Shown one piece after another: positions 26,342 through 35,151 of a DNA stretch of 64,000 nucleotides. The position numbers were made by a program, and so were the translations under genes. The DNA is from CAWHPS01 sp963831235 (lineage in GTDB: Bacteria > Fibrobacterota > OXYB2-FULL-49-7 > JAEUSG01), in contig CAWHPS010000043.1 of assembly GCA_963831235.1 (NCBI GenBank), forward strand, positions 62,001 through 126,000, given 5' to 3'. Every line of letters starts with the position of its first letter. Within the stretch, counting starts at the first letter, position 1. Under the pieces are notes generated by a model. The model did no database searches. It was given only the letters and a program-made list of their open reading frames with translations, and was not told where the DNA came from.

Positions 26342-26827
26342 CTAAAATAATTTCCATGTCAAAGCATACCAGAAATTAATTGAAGAGGCACTTTTATTAG
26401 TGTATTCTTCATCCCAAGTGCCTTTAAGAAAACAACCGCCAAATTGCCAGCTTAACCAATGGATGTTGTTAAACCCTTGCTGATAGCTGAATTCGGCAAT
26501 GTACCCTTTCCAAGAATGTCCAGAGGCGGGATTATTAGAATAGCCATTTGCTATCCCACCGCTTACTCTTATAGCTGAATTATCTGATGGCTGCTGCCAC
26601 CCGATGGAAATATCATTATAACCAACCCATAATATTGAGTTTACTTGAGCTTCAACAAAAATATGATGATACGGAATTAATGCCGCTCCAAGATGTACAC
26701 CATTCGGTACGCCAACCCCCAATGATATTTCTACTGGAGAATATGCGGAACCTTTGTTTGTTTCTTTGCTTTCTGAAAAAACCGGGATAAAAACCAAAAG
26801 TAATAGCATTACGCAATTTATCTTCAT
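26342..26827 (-). CDS. exported beta-rich protein, 161 aa
   Basis: Signal peptide MKINCVMLLLLVFIPVFS followed by a chain of alternating hydrophobic strands with Gly and aromatic residues (VEISLGVGVPNGVHLGAALI, IHWLSWQFGGCFL, ending YALTWKLF). The final aromatic residue and strand pattern suggest an outer-membrane beta-barrel or surface protein, though it is short for a porin. Family not recognised. Confidence 0.65.
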   Translation of the reverse strand: MKINCVMLLLLVFIPVFSESKETNKGSAYSPVEISLGVGVPNGVHLGAALIPYHHIFVEAQVNSILWVGYNDISIGWQQPSDNSAIRVSGGIANGYSNNPASGHSWKGYIAEFSYQQGFNNIHWLSWQFGGCFLKGTWDEEYTNKSASSINFWYALTWKLF

Positions 26828-27467
26828 GAAATATATTTGAGTTTTTCTTTCCGTATTACCGCTTTTTTATAGATTCCAGAGCCTTCAAGAATTCATCCGG
26901 CTTTTGTGTACCGAATAAAATGTTTTCACCTTTTATTGTCTTTATTTGAATTCCTTTATTGCCAGAAACATTATAGGCTCTACCTTTCCACCCACACCTT
27001 ATTCCCCAACCTCCATAATCACGAATCGGACGATAAGTTATTGATGAAGCCTCTTGGATTTCAGAAACTGCGATATGATGCCATTTTAAATGGAATGGTG
27101 TAAAACGAAAGTACATTCCAGAAGATTCAATACGGATTTTCAATTTCATTATGAAAAATAAAAGTGGGAGCACAACACCCGTAATAATTGCCGGAACAAG
27201 AACACCGTAGTCTCGATCCTGCGGGGAAACGGCAAGGATGAGTTTGGTAAATAGTATATAGAAAGTGATGACAAATGAGCCAATTGCAAAACTACTGCAT
27301 AAACTTGTCTAAACAAAAATGCAGTATGCCAGTCGTCGTTTTCTAAAGCAAAAAAGTAAAAAAAGAGAACATTGGCAAGGAAAACCGACAAACAGTTGAC
27401 ACAACAATACAATGGAGACACAGCTATCGCTACGCTTGTCAATTAATCAGAGACCGGCATGCTTTTT

Positions 27468-28562
27468 TTAAGCAATAAGGCGGAAGAGTGCCTCGGCCGT
27501 CAGTGCAATGACGCCGAACATCAAATGCGCCATCACTTTTTCGGGTCCTTTCACCCTGACCGTTGAGCCGCCGTAATTATCTTTGAGATTAGAGTTGACC
27601 CGCTCGGAGGAGCTTCGCTGGTTATACCGAAGGCTTTGGGCGGGAGCGAACTCGACCTTTTCTCCCCTACGCTTATTGGAATCAATAATCGCGACATGGT
27701 TTAAGCGAGCTGATATTTCGCGGATGCACCCGGAATCGTAAGCCGCATCCATCAAGTCGTAGAGGTTCGTAACACGCTGACTGCTCATCTGGGCTAACGG
27801 TATTGCCACTTGAGTGTCATGTGTTGAAGCGCTGGAGAGTAGTGTGCTTGCCGGGATATCGCCATCGATAGTATCGAGATGCAGCTTATAGCCTGTCCAG
27901 GAGTAGCTGTTGCCTTTGCTGTCACGCTTTGTTCCCCGGTCGCACAACACAGGAATATCGGCAAGATTTTCCTCCAATCCACGCGTTAACTGAATCTCCA
28001 ATTTTGATGGTTCTTTGGGGGGCGGTACATCACCGTTGCGAGGGCGACCGTGTTTTCTTTTGGGAGTAACAGATGGGAGTGTTACTTTTTTTATCGGTTT
28101 TTCGCGCGCTTCTATTGCGGTACTGTCACGGCTGATATGCCCTGCCAATTTAGAGCCGCAATAAGTTTCGATCATGGTCTTATGAATGTTGCTGGGCAAC
28201 TGGGTCTGTGCAAATTCTGCAAAAGCACGAGAAAAAGTCGACTCCGAAGGCACCTCCCATTTACTCGTCCACCCGCACAAACGCCGTAGCGTTGCATCCA
28301 GTAGTAAATGTTCGCGCAGAATGCAGGTGGTCTGGAAAGTATAGAGACTTTTAGCAATGAAGGCTCTGGCAATAGGAATTCGTTCTGCAAGCGGTCTTCC
28401 CGTAAGAGCGCCGGTATACGGCAAATATTTCTCCAAGTCGAGAAGTTCGCAAATCCGTACGAATCGTTGTTCCCTATCACTCAATTCACCGATGGCTTCT
28501 TCGAGTGCGGGAAAAAGGCGGGTCTGTATTGCAATGAACAAAGAGGAGAGATAGGGTACCAT
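27468..28562 (-). CDS. IS4/IS5-superfamily DDE transposase, 364 aa
   Basis: The N-terminal helical domain (RLFPALEEAIGELSDREQRF, RPLAERIPIARAF) is of the DUF772 type. The DDE domain reads GHISRDSTAIEAREKP (Asp), YDLMDAAYDSG (Asp) and RSSSERVNSNLKDNYGG (Glu). A Pro-rich linker (KRKHGRPRNGDVPPPKEPS) lies between. It is complete, with no frameshift. The stop is 190 bp from the left end of the IS. The start codon at 28562 lies in the 71-bp divergent region shared with the DUF6788 gene. Confidence 0.9.
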   Translation of the reverse strand: MVPYLSSLFIAIQTRLFPALEEAIGELSDREQRFVRICELLDLEKYLPYTGALTGRPLAERIPIARAFIAKSLYTFQTTCILREHLLLDATLRRLCGWTSKWEVPSESTFSRAFAEFAQTQLPSNIHKTMIETYCGSKLAGHISRDSTAIEAREKPIKKVTLPSVTPKRKHGRPRNGDVPPPKEPSKLEIQLTRGLEENLADIPVLCDRGTKRDSKGNSYSWTGYKLHLDTIDGDIPASTLLSSASTHDTQVAIPLAQMSSQRVTNLYDLMDAAYDSGCIREISARLNHVAIIDSNKRRGEKVEFAPAQSLRYNQRSSSERVNSNLKDNYGGSTVRVKGPEKVMAHLMFGVIALTAEALFRLIA

Positions 28563-28633
28563 TGTATTTGTCTCTGTGGTTAAAGGATATGATACATGCC
28601 TATTAGCATGTACTAATAATATATTATATTAGC
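28563..28633. promoter_or_regulatory. divergent promoter/operator region inside the IS
   Basis: 71 bp between divergent genes, AT-rich, with overlapping palindromes: GCCTATTAGCATGTACTAATA and, next to it, a near-palindromic CTAATAATATATTATATTAG at about 28613-28632. The DUF6788 protein encoded next to it may bind here, but this is only an inference. Confidence 0.5.
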
Positions 28634-28945
28634 ATGATGGATGCAAGCAATAAATCACTCGCCGCCCTTAATAATCGACTGAAAGTACTGCAATTGCGTA
28701 TCGGTACCCTTTTCCCTCTGATGCGGGGAAGTGTCGTACGAATCGGGACAAAAGGTAAACACCCAACGTATTCCCTCAATCTAAAGGGTAAAACACGTAT
28801 CGTGTATCTTGGAAAGGCAAAAGAACCGATGGTTAAGACCTGGATTGGAAATTACAGAAAGCTGCAGCAAATCATCGACGAAATGACGCTCATCAACATC
28901 AAAGTAGTAAAGCGGATGGAACAGCCGGCTAAATCACGAAAGTGA
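28634..28945 (+). CDS. DUF6788-like accessory protein, 103 aa
   Basis: ALNNRLKVLQLRIGTLFPLM (helix), RGSVVRIGTKGKHPTYSLNL, KGKTRIVYLGKAKEPMVKTW and a basic C-terminal helix (NYRKLQQIIDEMTLINIKVV). It shares the layout of the proteins at 9926-10276 and 30737-31030 despite low identity. Here it is divergent from the transposase, unlike the other two IS elements. Probably an IS-encoded DNA-binding helper. Confidence 0.75.
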   Translation: MMDASNKSLAALNNRLKVLQLRIGTLFPLMRGSVVRIGTKGKHPTYSLNLKGKTRIVYLGKAKEPMVKTWIGNYRKLQQIIDEMTLINIKVVKRMEQPAKSRK

Positions 28946-29127
28946 ATCCATCCTGTTACAAGAGGTGGCGTGTTTGTGGGCTTCAAACCAAAGAACCGAA
29001 TGAAAATTGGATAAAGGTGGGGCTCTCCGGTTGTTTAGGTATTTTCCCAGAAGAGGGAAGTCGTCCCCGATGACAGGGTTTTGAATAAATCAGCGAAAAA
29101 GGGTGCATGACAGCTAATGCATAGCCC

Positions 29128-30730
29128 CTACGCGGCATTTCTCAAGAAAACCCGGTTTGCCTCCGCGAGGAACAGCATTCTTTTGTCCCAAAAAGTGTCC
29201 CATCGCTTGGTTGTCGATAATTCGGCTGCCCGTATTTGCATAACAGCCTCCACTTTATTTTCTGTCCAGAACTTATCAGAGGCTTTCACTCTTTGATTGA
29301 CCTGCTTGATAAGACTCTCCACCCGACAACTCGATACCGGTAATCCCAACTTTCGGATACGTGGATAATCCATTCTGGAAGCATTTTCATTGATATAGTG
29401 GATTGCTCTTCTCAGGATGATTCGTGGGTCACTATCGGACGCTTGCTTCGGAGGCAAACCAATTTCCGTTTGTTTTTGTGACAAAAGGTTTAATATAGGC
29501 ACCACTTCACCCTTCCATGCATGAGTAATCAACGTGACATAGAAAAGCCACGCCTGCTCCTGGGACTTGACCGTGGCTTGGGCAACAGCGAATAGATGCT
29601 CAACGAGATGGACAAAGTCCAAGAGCGCTAACCAGTGACTGAAGAACATCTCATAGACCAACCAATTGCCCGTGCCCCCATCTGAGATAAACAGTTTTTT
29701 CGGAGCTGCGTTGAGATTCAGTCTTTCAGCTTCATTCCGTACCAATGGAGCGAAACCTTTTGCATCCAACATGCTGACCACACAGCTTTTCAGCAGGATG
29801 GTGTCTTTCTTGTGCGTATGCGGTTGAGGGGGGAGTGAAACTGTATTATTGACCTTTTCTTTTTCGGTTGCTTTGGCATGCCCAGCCAAGCCCGTTACCA
29901 AGGCACGAACAGAATCTTTATCGATGAAGACTGTTGGAACCTCTGGATGTGGGTCCACCTCATGACTGTCCGCTTCCATTATCTGGAGATGGGCGATATT
30001 GTCTGCTTTCCATTGGGGGTTGTGTACTCCGGGTAGATCGTTTTCCGCACGGGTTTGAACACGTCCACCATCGACCGAGACAACCGCTGCTGGAGGGTTT
30101 TTGGGGACAACAGTTTGATCCACAAGCTGGCTATGGTCACGGACGGATAATAATTCTTTGCCAATTTTATCTGTGATTCTGGCAATTTGCCGATAACTGA
30201 TGAAAATATCGCCTATCTCTGCTAAAACAGTTTCTGCCTGTTGATACGAATTGCAATTGCCACCAGCCCAACTGATTTTCTTAAGCAGAGAGGGGCTGTA
30301 ATCGACACTATCAAACCCCAATAAACGACGCCAGGGGGGAAAAATCCCGCCGACATTTCTGACAGCCGAATATGGGTGCTGCAAACGGGAGTTTTCCTAC
30401 TGCCGTATTAACCATCACGGATTCTTCTTTTGCTTTCTTTTCTGCGTCTTCTTTTCGCTTGCTGGGTGTATGACATTTGGGACAATCGCATTCTTTGGCA
30501 AGCAGTACTTCGATTAACACAGGATCCATTAGAATGCTCTTTTCCAGAAGATATTCTCCAATCTCTTTGCCTAAGGCAACGACCAGTTCCTCCCTCTCTG
30601 TAATAGTCGGGAAATGCCCATCGGATTGTCGCCCTGTCTTTTGTTTGATTCGCTCCAGCATACCATCCATCATTTGAAGTAGTTCGTTCCGGATTCCGTC
30701 CCACGAATCGGTTGATGTAACCTTTGACAT
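29128..30730 (-). CDS. ISKra4-family transposase, split by a +1 frameshift
   Basis: Frame 1 (30311-30730) has a zinc-finger-like N-terminal block (ECDCPKCHTPSKRK, then IFGCQKCRRDFSPL) and then reads into a stop. Frame 2 (29128-30384) continues with DSVDYSPSLLKKISWAGG, the helical domain, VVSVDGGRVQTR (Asp), KLFISDGGTGNWLVYEMF (Asp) and EHLFAVAQATVKSQEQAW, ending with the Glu region SSCRVESLIKQVNQRVK. The two overlap by 74 nt; dropping one G from the GGGG near 30318 joins them. A real +1 frameshift, decay or a base error are all possible. Confidence 0.85.
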
Positions 30731-30736
30731 TTTCTT

Positions 30737-31030
30737 TCACTCCTTTCTTGTTCTCCTTTTTGCACGATAGGACTTCAATAGCCCCTGTATCGTTTTATGT
30801 GTGTTAGATTCAATTTCCCTGTTCATTACTTTCCATTGTTTGCAGAATGATTGGATGCTTTTGACCAGTTCTTGCGGAATATGGACGGTGTAGGTCTTTC
30901 CTGATTTCCGGTAGGATAAATAATAAGCGGAATGAAGCTCGTTATCCGTGCAGTGGCAGTTCTTTTTACCGCACTTGAAGTGGGTTTGCCCTAAGGATGC
31001 TTTGAGGTAGGGGGTTGTATCCTTTTGCAT
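30737..31030 (-). CDS. DUF6788-like accessory protein of the ISKra4-type IS, 97 aa
   Basis: GQTHFKCGKKNCHCTDNELH (CGKxNCxC, a canonical DUF6788 feature), SAYYLSYRKSGKTYTVHIPQELV (strand hairpin and 'xxPxxLV' helix start), then a basic helix. The stop lies 6 bp before the transposase start at 30730. Of the three DUF6788-like proteins in the window, this is the one with the full Cys motif, so it anchors the identification. Confidence 0.85.
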   Translation of the reverse strand: MQKDTTPYLKASLGQTHFKCGKKNCHCTDNELHSAYYLSYRKSGKTYTVHIPQELVKSIQSFCKQWKVMNREIESNTHKTIQGLLKSYRAKRRTRKE

Positions 31031-31580
31031 AGCCTTATTATAATATTATAACAAGATAATGTCAAGAAATATTTTTGTTAAATTCATTAAAATCGGAAAG
31101 GCGATCGGATTTTACAGGGTACCTACATTTTTGACTACATTAGCTGTCATGCACCCAGCGAAAAAAAGAGTTTTGCAATTGGCTCAAATGAAAAGACGAC
31201 AATAATTCGGAAGAAAATGCTATTGAACCGCTGATCTTCGGAATAAAGAGTGTTAGGGTTGATGTCTGGATCCATAATTATTTCCTTTGAATGATTTCGA
31301 TGTGGATTTCTAAATGTTTCCGCAATAAAATACATTTTCCGCAAACCGCAGGTGAATGTAAAATTCGCTATTTGTAATCGGACTTATCTATAAATTCAAA
31401 CAAGAGTAAAAAATAAATATTCTTGCGTGTCAAGTAAACCTTCACCACCTTCACCACTTTAGGTCAGAAAATATCGTTAATTGATATAAAATGCTATAAT
31501 TTGTTAAAGGCATGGAGGCACCATAACCTATTTAATAATAATATGTTATCATATTTTAGGATTTTCGTCCATAAAACTGA

Positions 31581-31662
31581 AAATCCCTGTGTCCGCAGTT
31601 CGATTCTGCGAGGCGCCAAATGGAACTCCTTAGGTCGCAAGGCTTAAGGAGTTCTTTTATTT
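31581..31662 (+). other. tRNA 3'-half-like relic followed by a terminator
   Basis: The bases at 31594-31618 read as a T-arm (CGCAG TTCGATT CTGCG) and an acceptor strand with discriminator (AGGCGCCA). No 5' half matching GGCGCC is found upstream, so it is not a functional tRNA. A strong hairpin, GAACTCCTTA (31623-31632) with TAAGGAGTTC (31645-31654), then TTTTATTTT, follows as a typical tRNA-operon terminator. Two more relics occur at 36975-37010 and 38785-38835. Confidence 0.6.
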
Positions 31663-31808
31663 TGGGTTAGGCTCTTCCCCAAATACGGGGGCATATCTAT
31701 TTTTGCGGTTCTTTAAATATCTGGTTTTTGATCTGATACTACAAGAGGACGAGGGCGTCGCTTTTTCCTCTGTGATTCTGCAAATACAACGATGTCCTTT
31801 TCGCCAGA

Positions 31809-32276
31809 TCACAAGAAATCCAGGAAATCCAGCCCTCGGTACTTGCAGGTTTGACAGACGCTTAAAAGGGTTAGATATTCCTCAACGCCACTGGCCGTTG
31901 AAGATCCAGCAATTACATCTCGCAGTCTTGCAAACGCCTTAATAGCATGTTCCGCGTTGTTGTTGTTCCAGGGAACGCCATCATGATTCAGAAAAGTGAA
32001 AAGCTTATTTCTGTTTTTCTCAAAACGCTGTTTATACTTTACGGATATTTCGCTCTGATAATCTTTTTCTCCGATTTCATTGAAAAACCGTTCAGTCTTA
32101 GCAAGATGTTTTTTTAGAAAATGCGTTTTTAGCCCATGCCGATCAACAGTCTCTATCATCGGTTTAAGTAACAAGGCAAAAGCACTCACCATTTGTTTCA
32201 AGTCCTCATCAAATGGATTATTCAAAACGTCGTCGTTGAGATCTCGCATAAGATCATTATTATCGGGAGGCGGCAT
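31809..32276 (-). pseudogene. IS66-family transposase remnant (C-terminal part)
   Basis: The conserved end of the IS66 transposase is present: MPPPDNNDLMRDLNDDVLNN, then LKPMIETVDRHGLK, PWNNNNAEHAIKAFARLRDV and SSTASGVEEYLTLLSVCQTC. The N-terminal two thirds, including the DNA-binding and first catalytic regions, is missing, and no IS66 orfA/orfB genes are near. A relic of an older insertion at the edge of the 31.6-38.8 kb island. Confidence 0.85.
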
Positions 32277-32557
32277 GACCGATGGAATAAATCCGCCTTA
32301 CGCGGTTAATAATCCTTAACTGTTCATTGAGGGTCTTAACCGCACAGGTTATGGAGCGTTGAACCTCTACCCAATTGACATATGTCGACTTGCTCTTACA
32401 ATGCCTGCCTCGTAAATCTTGACAGACTAGGTAGAGAGTAGTATTTTACCGTTACCCGAACCCTCTTTTAAATGAGGGCGAAACTTGTCCGGAACCTTAT
32501 GTCGACATACATGCCATTCCCCGTATTTTCGAAGTACCGTCTGGTATCCAGCGGGAA

Positions 32558-33010
32558 TTGTCTGAAGCGGAGATGCTCCAGGGTTTACGAAGCGTTGGCG
32601 GGAAGGCAGGGATGATGGGAAATGATGCCGAAAAATTCGAAATACTGACCATCGAGCGCAAGGAATTGACCAATTCCAAAATCATCAAATGCTCCGGGTT
32701 TCTCGACAACAAAGCAGTGTCCGGACTCAACGATCTCTTCAGGGAACTGCTGACCGATAAAAAAAAGAATATCATTTTTGATTTTTCAGGCGTGGTCATA
32801 ATCTCTCAGAAGACCATTGATCTGTTTATCGATTTCGCCAAAAAACTGCGAAAACGTGGTAAAAATCTTTTCATCATCAAGCTGAATTCCAACCTCACCA
32901 TTCGGAAAAACGTGCGACTCATTACCGAACTGGACATGGCATGTCTTTCAGGCGATGATGATGACCTCGAAGAAGTGGCAGAGGGCGACGAACAACTCTT
33001 TTGTTTTTAA
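32558..33010 (+). CDS. STAS/anti-sigma-factor-antagonist-like protein
   Basis: The core KFEILTIERKELTNSKIIKC, SGFLDNKAVSGLNDLFRELL, KNIIFDFSGVVIISQKTIDL and KLRKRGKNLFIIKLNSNL follows the STAS fold, with a Ser-containing stretch (DFSGVVIIS) at the usual phosphoacceptor position. The longest frame starts at TTG 32558; ATG 32612 (MMGNDAEKFEIL) has GGAAGG upstream and may be the real start. It ends in an acidic tail (DDDDLEEVAEGDEQ). Regulator of a partner-switching system is the family role; no kinase or sigma gene is adjacent. Possibly linked to the following operon. Confidence 0.65.
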   Translation: MSEAEMLQGLRSVGGKAGMMGNDAEKFEILTIERKELTNSKIIKCSGFLDNKAVSGLNDLFRELLTDKKKNIIFDFSGVVIISQKTIDLFIDFAKKLRKRGKNLFIIKLNSNLTIRKNVRLITELDMACLSGDDDDLEEVAEGDEQLFCF

Positions 33011-33086
33011 TCCTGTTGATTCGAAACGAAGACTTATAAAAGAAATAGAAATTTATCACACCAATCAGAATGACAAAGGATAAATC

Positions 33087-33902
33087 ATGAGTAATGATGA
33101 AGGCTTTATTCTGATGACTTGTATGGGATGGAGCGGTTTTGCATGGTACCGATGGTATAGCGGCCTATTCGGAATAAATTCGATTTTTAAGAAAGATGGC
33201 TGGAGTATATGGCATGGGTTGCTTCCAATCGTTACTGTACTGCCTATGGTATTCGTTCTTTCAACCTATGCCTCATTCGATGTCACAAACCGCCCAACCT
33301 ATATTTTTTTATATGTCATTGTGGGTCTTGCATGGATTGGCATTGGAATAGAAGCCTTAGCGATACATGATATTCGATGGCGGGATGATGTTTTAGAACT
33401 TCACAACAGAGCCGCGTCCATAACACTCTCCGGATACCTTTTGGGCTTATCCGCAGTTTATTGTGGGGCAAACATTGGTGATGGTCCCGGATGGTGGTGC
33501 GTAATTTGGGCAAGTCTGCTGGGAAGCGCCGCTCTTGTTCTCGCTCTTTGGTTTTTGGCTGTAATAGCGGGCGTTTCTGAAAGGATTACGGTTGAAAGAG
33601 ACATTGGATGTTCCGTTCGTATCGCAGCGTTTGCGATTGCTGGCGGGATTATTTGCGGCCGGGGTGCGGCCGGGGATTGGACAAGCGCTCGACAGACTGT
33701 ATTGGAATTCTCAGCCGCCTGGCCATTGATTTTGCTTTTACTCCTGGCCATTGTTATAGAATTGGGGATGGCAAAAAAGATTAAAACTCAAAAAAGTGCT
33801 GGCTTTTCAAACTTCATTATCGGCTTGTTTTATCTCGTTTTTGCGATTTATGCGGTCCATACCTCATCACCTCTACCCCAAAACCCCATATATCCGAGTT
33901 AG
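33087..33902 (+). CDS. polytopic membrane protein, 271 aa
   Basis: About seven hydrophobic segments are visible (near residues 45-65, 75-95, 115-130, 145-170, 180-200, 210-230 and 245-262). N-terminal Trp-rich stretch: CMGWSGFAWYRWY. AAAGGA precedes the ATG at 33087. It is the first gene of a three-gene unit with an ATP-grasp ligase (24 bp downstream) and an unknown soluble protein. Not an obvious transporter family; it may be the membrane partner for the product of the ligase. Confidence 0.7.
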   Translation: MSNDEGFILMTCMGWSGFAWYRWYSGLFGINSIFKKDGWSIWHGLLPIVTVLPMVFVLSTYASFDVTNRPTYIFLYVIVGLAWIGIGIEALAIHDIRWRDDVLELHNRAASITLSGYLLGLSAVYCGANIGDGPGWWCVIWASLLGSAALVLALWFLAVIAGVSERITVERDIGCSVRIAAFAIAGGIICGRGAAGDWTSARQTVLEFSAAWPLILLLLLAIVIELGMAKKIKTQKSAGFSNFIIGLFYLVFAIYAVHTSSPLPQNPIYPS

Positions 33903-33926
33903 TTAATTTCCAGGCTAAAAGAACAA

Positions 33927-35141
33927 ATGAACTACGACACCTCAGATATAGAGCTTCGGCCTCTGCCGGATCGGCAATTTGATGGATTAAAAAAAGAGAT
34001 AATTTTTAAATGTAGCAAATGGGATCCTCAGGTAGGAGATCAATGCACTATTTCCAAGCATGCAATTATCCTTTCTGAGTTTTGTGCTTCAAAACTTAAG
34101 AACGCGGCGGAAAGCCTTTATTCGGAGACGCTTCAATTAGAAAGAAATCTTGTAAATAACCCGAGATTGGCGAAAGGACTTGGAATGCCATTTCGCATCC
34201 TTAAGCTTTTCCTGCAAGGCAAAGTGCCGGCCACCACATCACCGCTTCGAATAATGCGGTTTGATTTTCACCCAACAACTGAAGGGTGGAAAATTTCTGA
34301 AGTTAATAGTGATGTTCCCGGAGGCTACGCAGAGGCTTCAGAATTACCACTCTTGATTGCGCCTTTTTTTCCAAGTACTCGTCCAACTGGCAACCCTGCA
34401 GATGCCATCGCCTCCGCATTGAAAGCGGCCTTGCCAAAGAATGGCCGAGTTGCCCTTGTCCATGCCACTTCGTATTCTGATGATAGACAGGTAATGCATT
34501 ATTTAAGTAAGAAACTGCTAAAAGAAAGCATGAATCCTATTTTTATTGCACCGGACCATATTCGCTGGGATGGTGATTCTGCATTCAGTATAGCTATCGG
34601 ACAAACGGGTAAGGTTAATGCATTAATCCGCTTTTTTCCTGCGGAATGGTTAAGATTCCTACCCTCCAGCAGCAAATGGAAGAACTACTTCTCAACAAAA
34701 TTGCCTTGCTGCAATCCAACCTGCGCAATTTTAAGCCAGTCCAAGCGCATTCCTTTGGTTTGGAATGAGATGAAACTTGATCTGCCAGTTTGGAAAAATC
34801 TTTTGCCGGAAACAAAGCAGGCAAAACGCCTAAGCGGATTTGGTGTGAAGGATTGGATTCTTAAGCCGGCTTATGGCAGGGTTGGTAATCACATTCTGAT
34901 TCCCGGCAGTCATTCCAAGCAGGAAAGAAAAGAAGCCTTAATCAGTGTGCTTTTATCCCCGGAGAGTTGGATTCTTCAACGAAAATTCAACAGCATTCCT
35001 TTGGTGAGCGCTGGGAAAAAGTATCACCTTTGCCTAGGCGTTTTTGTGGTCAATGGCATTGTCAGCGGATATTATGGAAGACTAAATGAAAAGCCACGGA
35101 TAGATCAATACGCACAGGAAGCAGCCGTATTATTGGAATAA
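33927..35141 (+). CDS. glutathionylspermidine-synthase-like ATP-grasp enzyme, 404 aa
   Basis: The N-terminal part contains the pre-ATP-grasp region (FDFHPTTEGWKISEVNSDVPGGYAEASE, cited in two pieces: FDFHPTTEGWKISEVNSDV and PGGYAEAS), typical of glutathionylspermidine synthase-like ligases. The ATP-grasp half has DWILKPAYGRVGNHILIPG (Lys and Gly-rich loop) and SWILQRKFNSIPL. It would form an amide bond between a carboxylate and an amine (e.g. peptide or polyamine) using ATP; the natural substrates are unknown. The ATG follows the previous stop by 24 bp. Confidence 0.78.
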   Translation: MNYDTSDIELRPLPDRQFDGLKKEIIFKCSKWDPQVGDQCTISKHAIILSEFCASKLKNAAESLYSETLQLERNLVNNPRLAKGLGMPFRILKLFLQGKVPATTSPLRIMRFDFHPTTEGWKISEVNSDVPGGYAEASELPLLIAPFFPSTRPTGNPADAIASALKAALPKNGRVALVHATSYSDDRQVMHYLSKKLLKESMNPIFIAPDHIRWDGDSAFSIAIGQTGKVNALIRFFPAEWLRFLPSSSKWKNYFSTKLPCCNPTCAILSQSKRIPLVWNEMKLDLPVWKNLLPETKQAKRLSGFGVKDWILKPAYGRVGNHILIPGSHSKQERKEALISVLLSPESWILQRKFNSIPLVSAGKKYHLCLGVFVVNGIVSGYYGRLNEKPRIDQYAQEAAVLLE

Positions 35142-35151
35142 AGGAGAACTA

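Larger units (their letters stand above)
29101..31156 (-). mobile_element. ISKra4-type insertion sequence, 2056 bp, nested in the outer IS
   Basis: Terminal inverted repeats of 19 bp: GGGTGCATGACAGCTAATG at 29101-29119 and its complement at 31138-31156. The 9-bp duplication AGCGAAAAA lies at 29092-29100 and 31157-31165. The element codes for a transposase in two overlapping frames and a DUF6788-like protein. It was inserted into the outer IS, near its right end, after that IS had entered the DUF6141 gene. Confidence 0.92.
27277..31185. mobile_element. IS (about 1.84 kb), interrupted by the ISKra4-type IS; inserted in the DUF6141 gene
   Basis: The terminal inverted repeats are GAGCCAATTGCAAAACT at 27277-27293 and its reverse complement at 31169-31185 (17 bp, identical). 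AAAT duplicates flank the element at 27273-27276 and 31186-31189. The element codes for a transposase (27468-28562, minus) and, divergently, a DUF6788-like protein (28634-28945). Subtracting the inner element (29101-31156) and one of its 9-bp duplications gives 1844 bp. The family is IS5/IS1182-like by transposase; 4-bp duplication fits some of these groups. Confidence 0.9.
26856..31275 (-). pseudogene. DUF6141-family membrane protein split by nested IS elements
   Basis: N-terminal part 31186-31275 (MDPDINPNTLYSEDQRFNSI, FFRIIVVFSF) and C-terminal part 26856-27276. Joining them after removing the IS 27277-31185 and one AAAT duplication restores one frame of 168 aa: VVFSF then VITFYILFTKLIL, and later SGMYFRFTPFH, TYRPIRDYGGWGIR and NVSGNKGIQIK, the DUF6141 signatures. 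The start at 31275 has AAGGAA upstream. The complete C-terminal half includes the diagnostic RDYGGWG. The protein as encoded now is truncated inside the IS. Confidence 0.9.

Noticed and set aside
27149..27442. A minus-strand open frame of about 97 codons across the IS boundary
   Set aside because: It spans the IS end and part of the DUF6141 gene in the wrong frame; the reconstructed DUF6141 frame explains the sequence.
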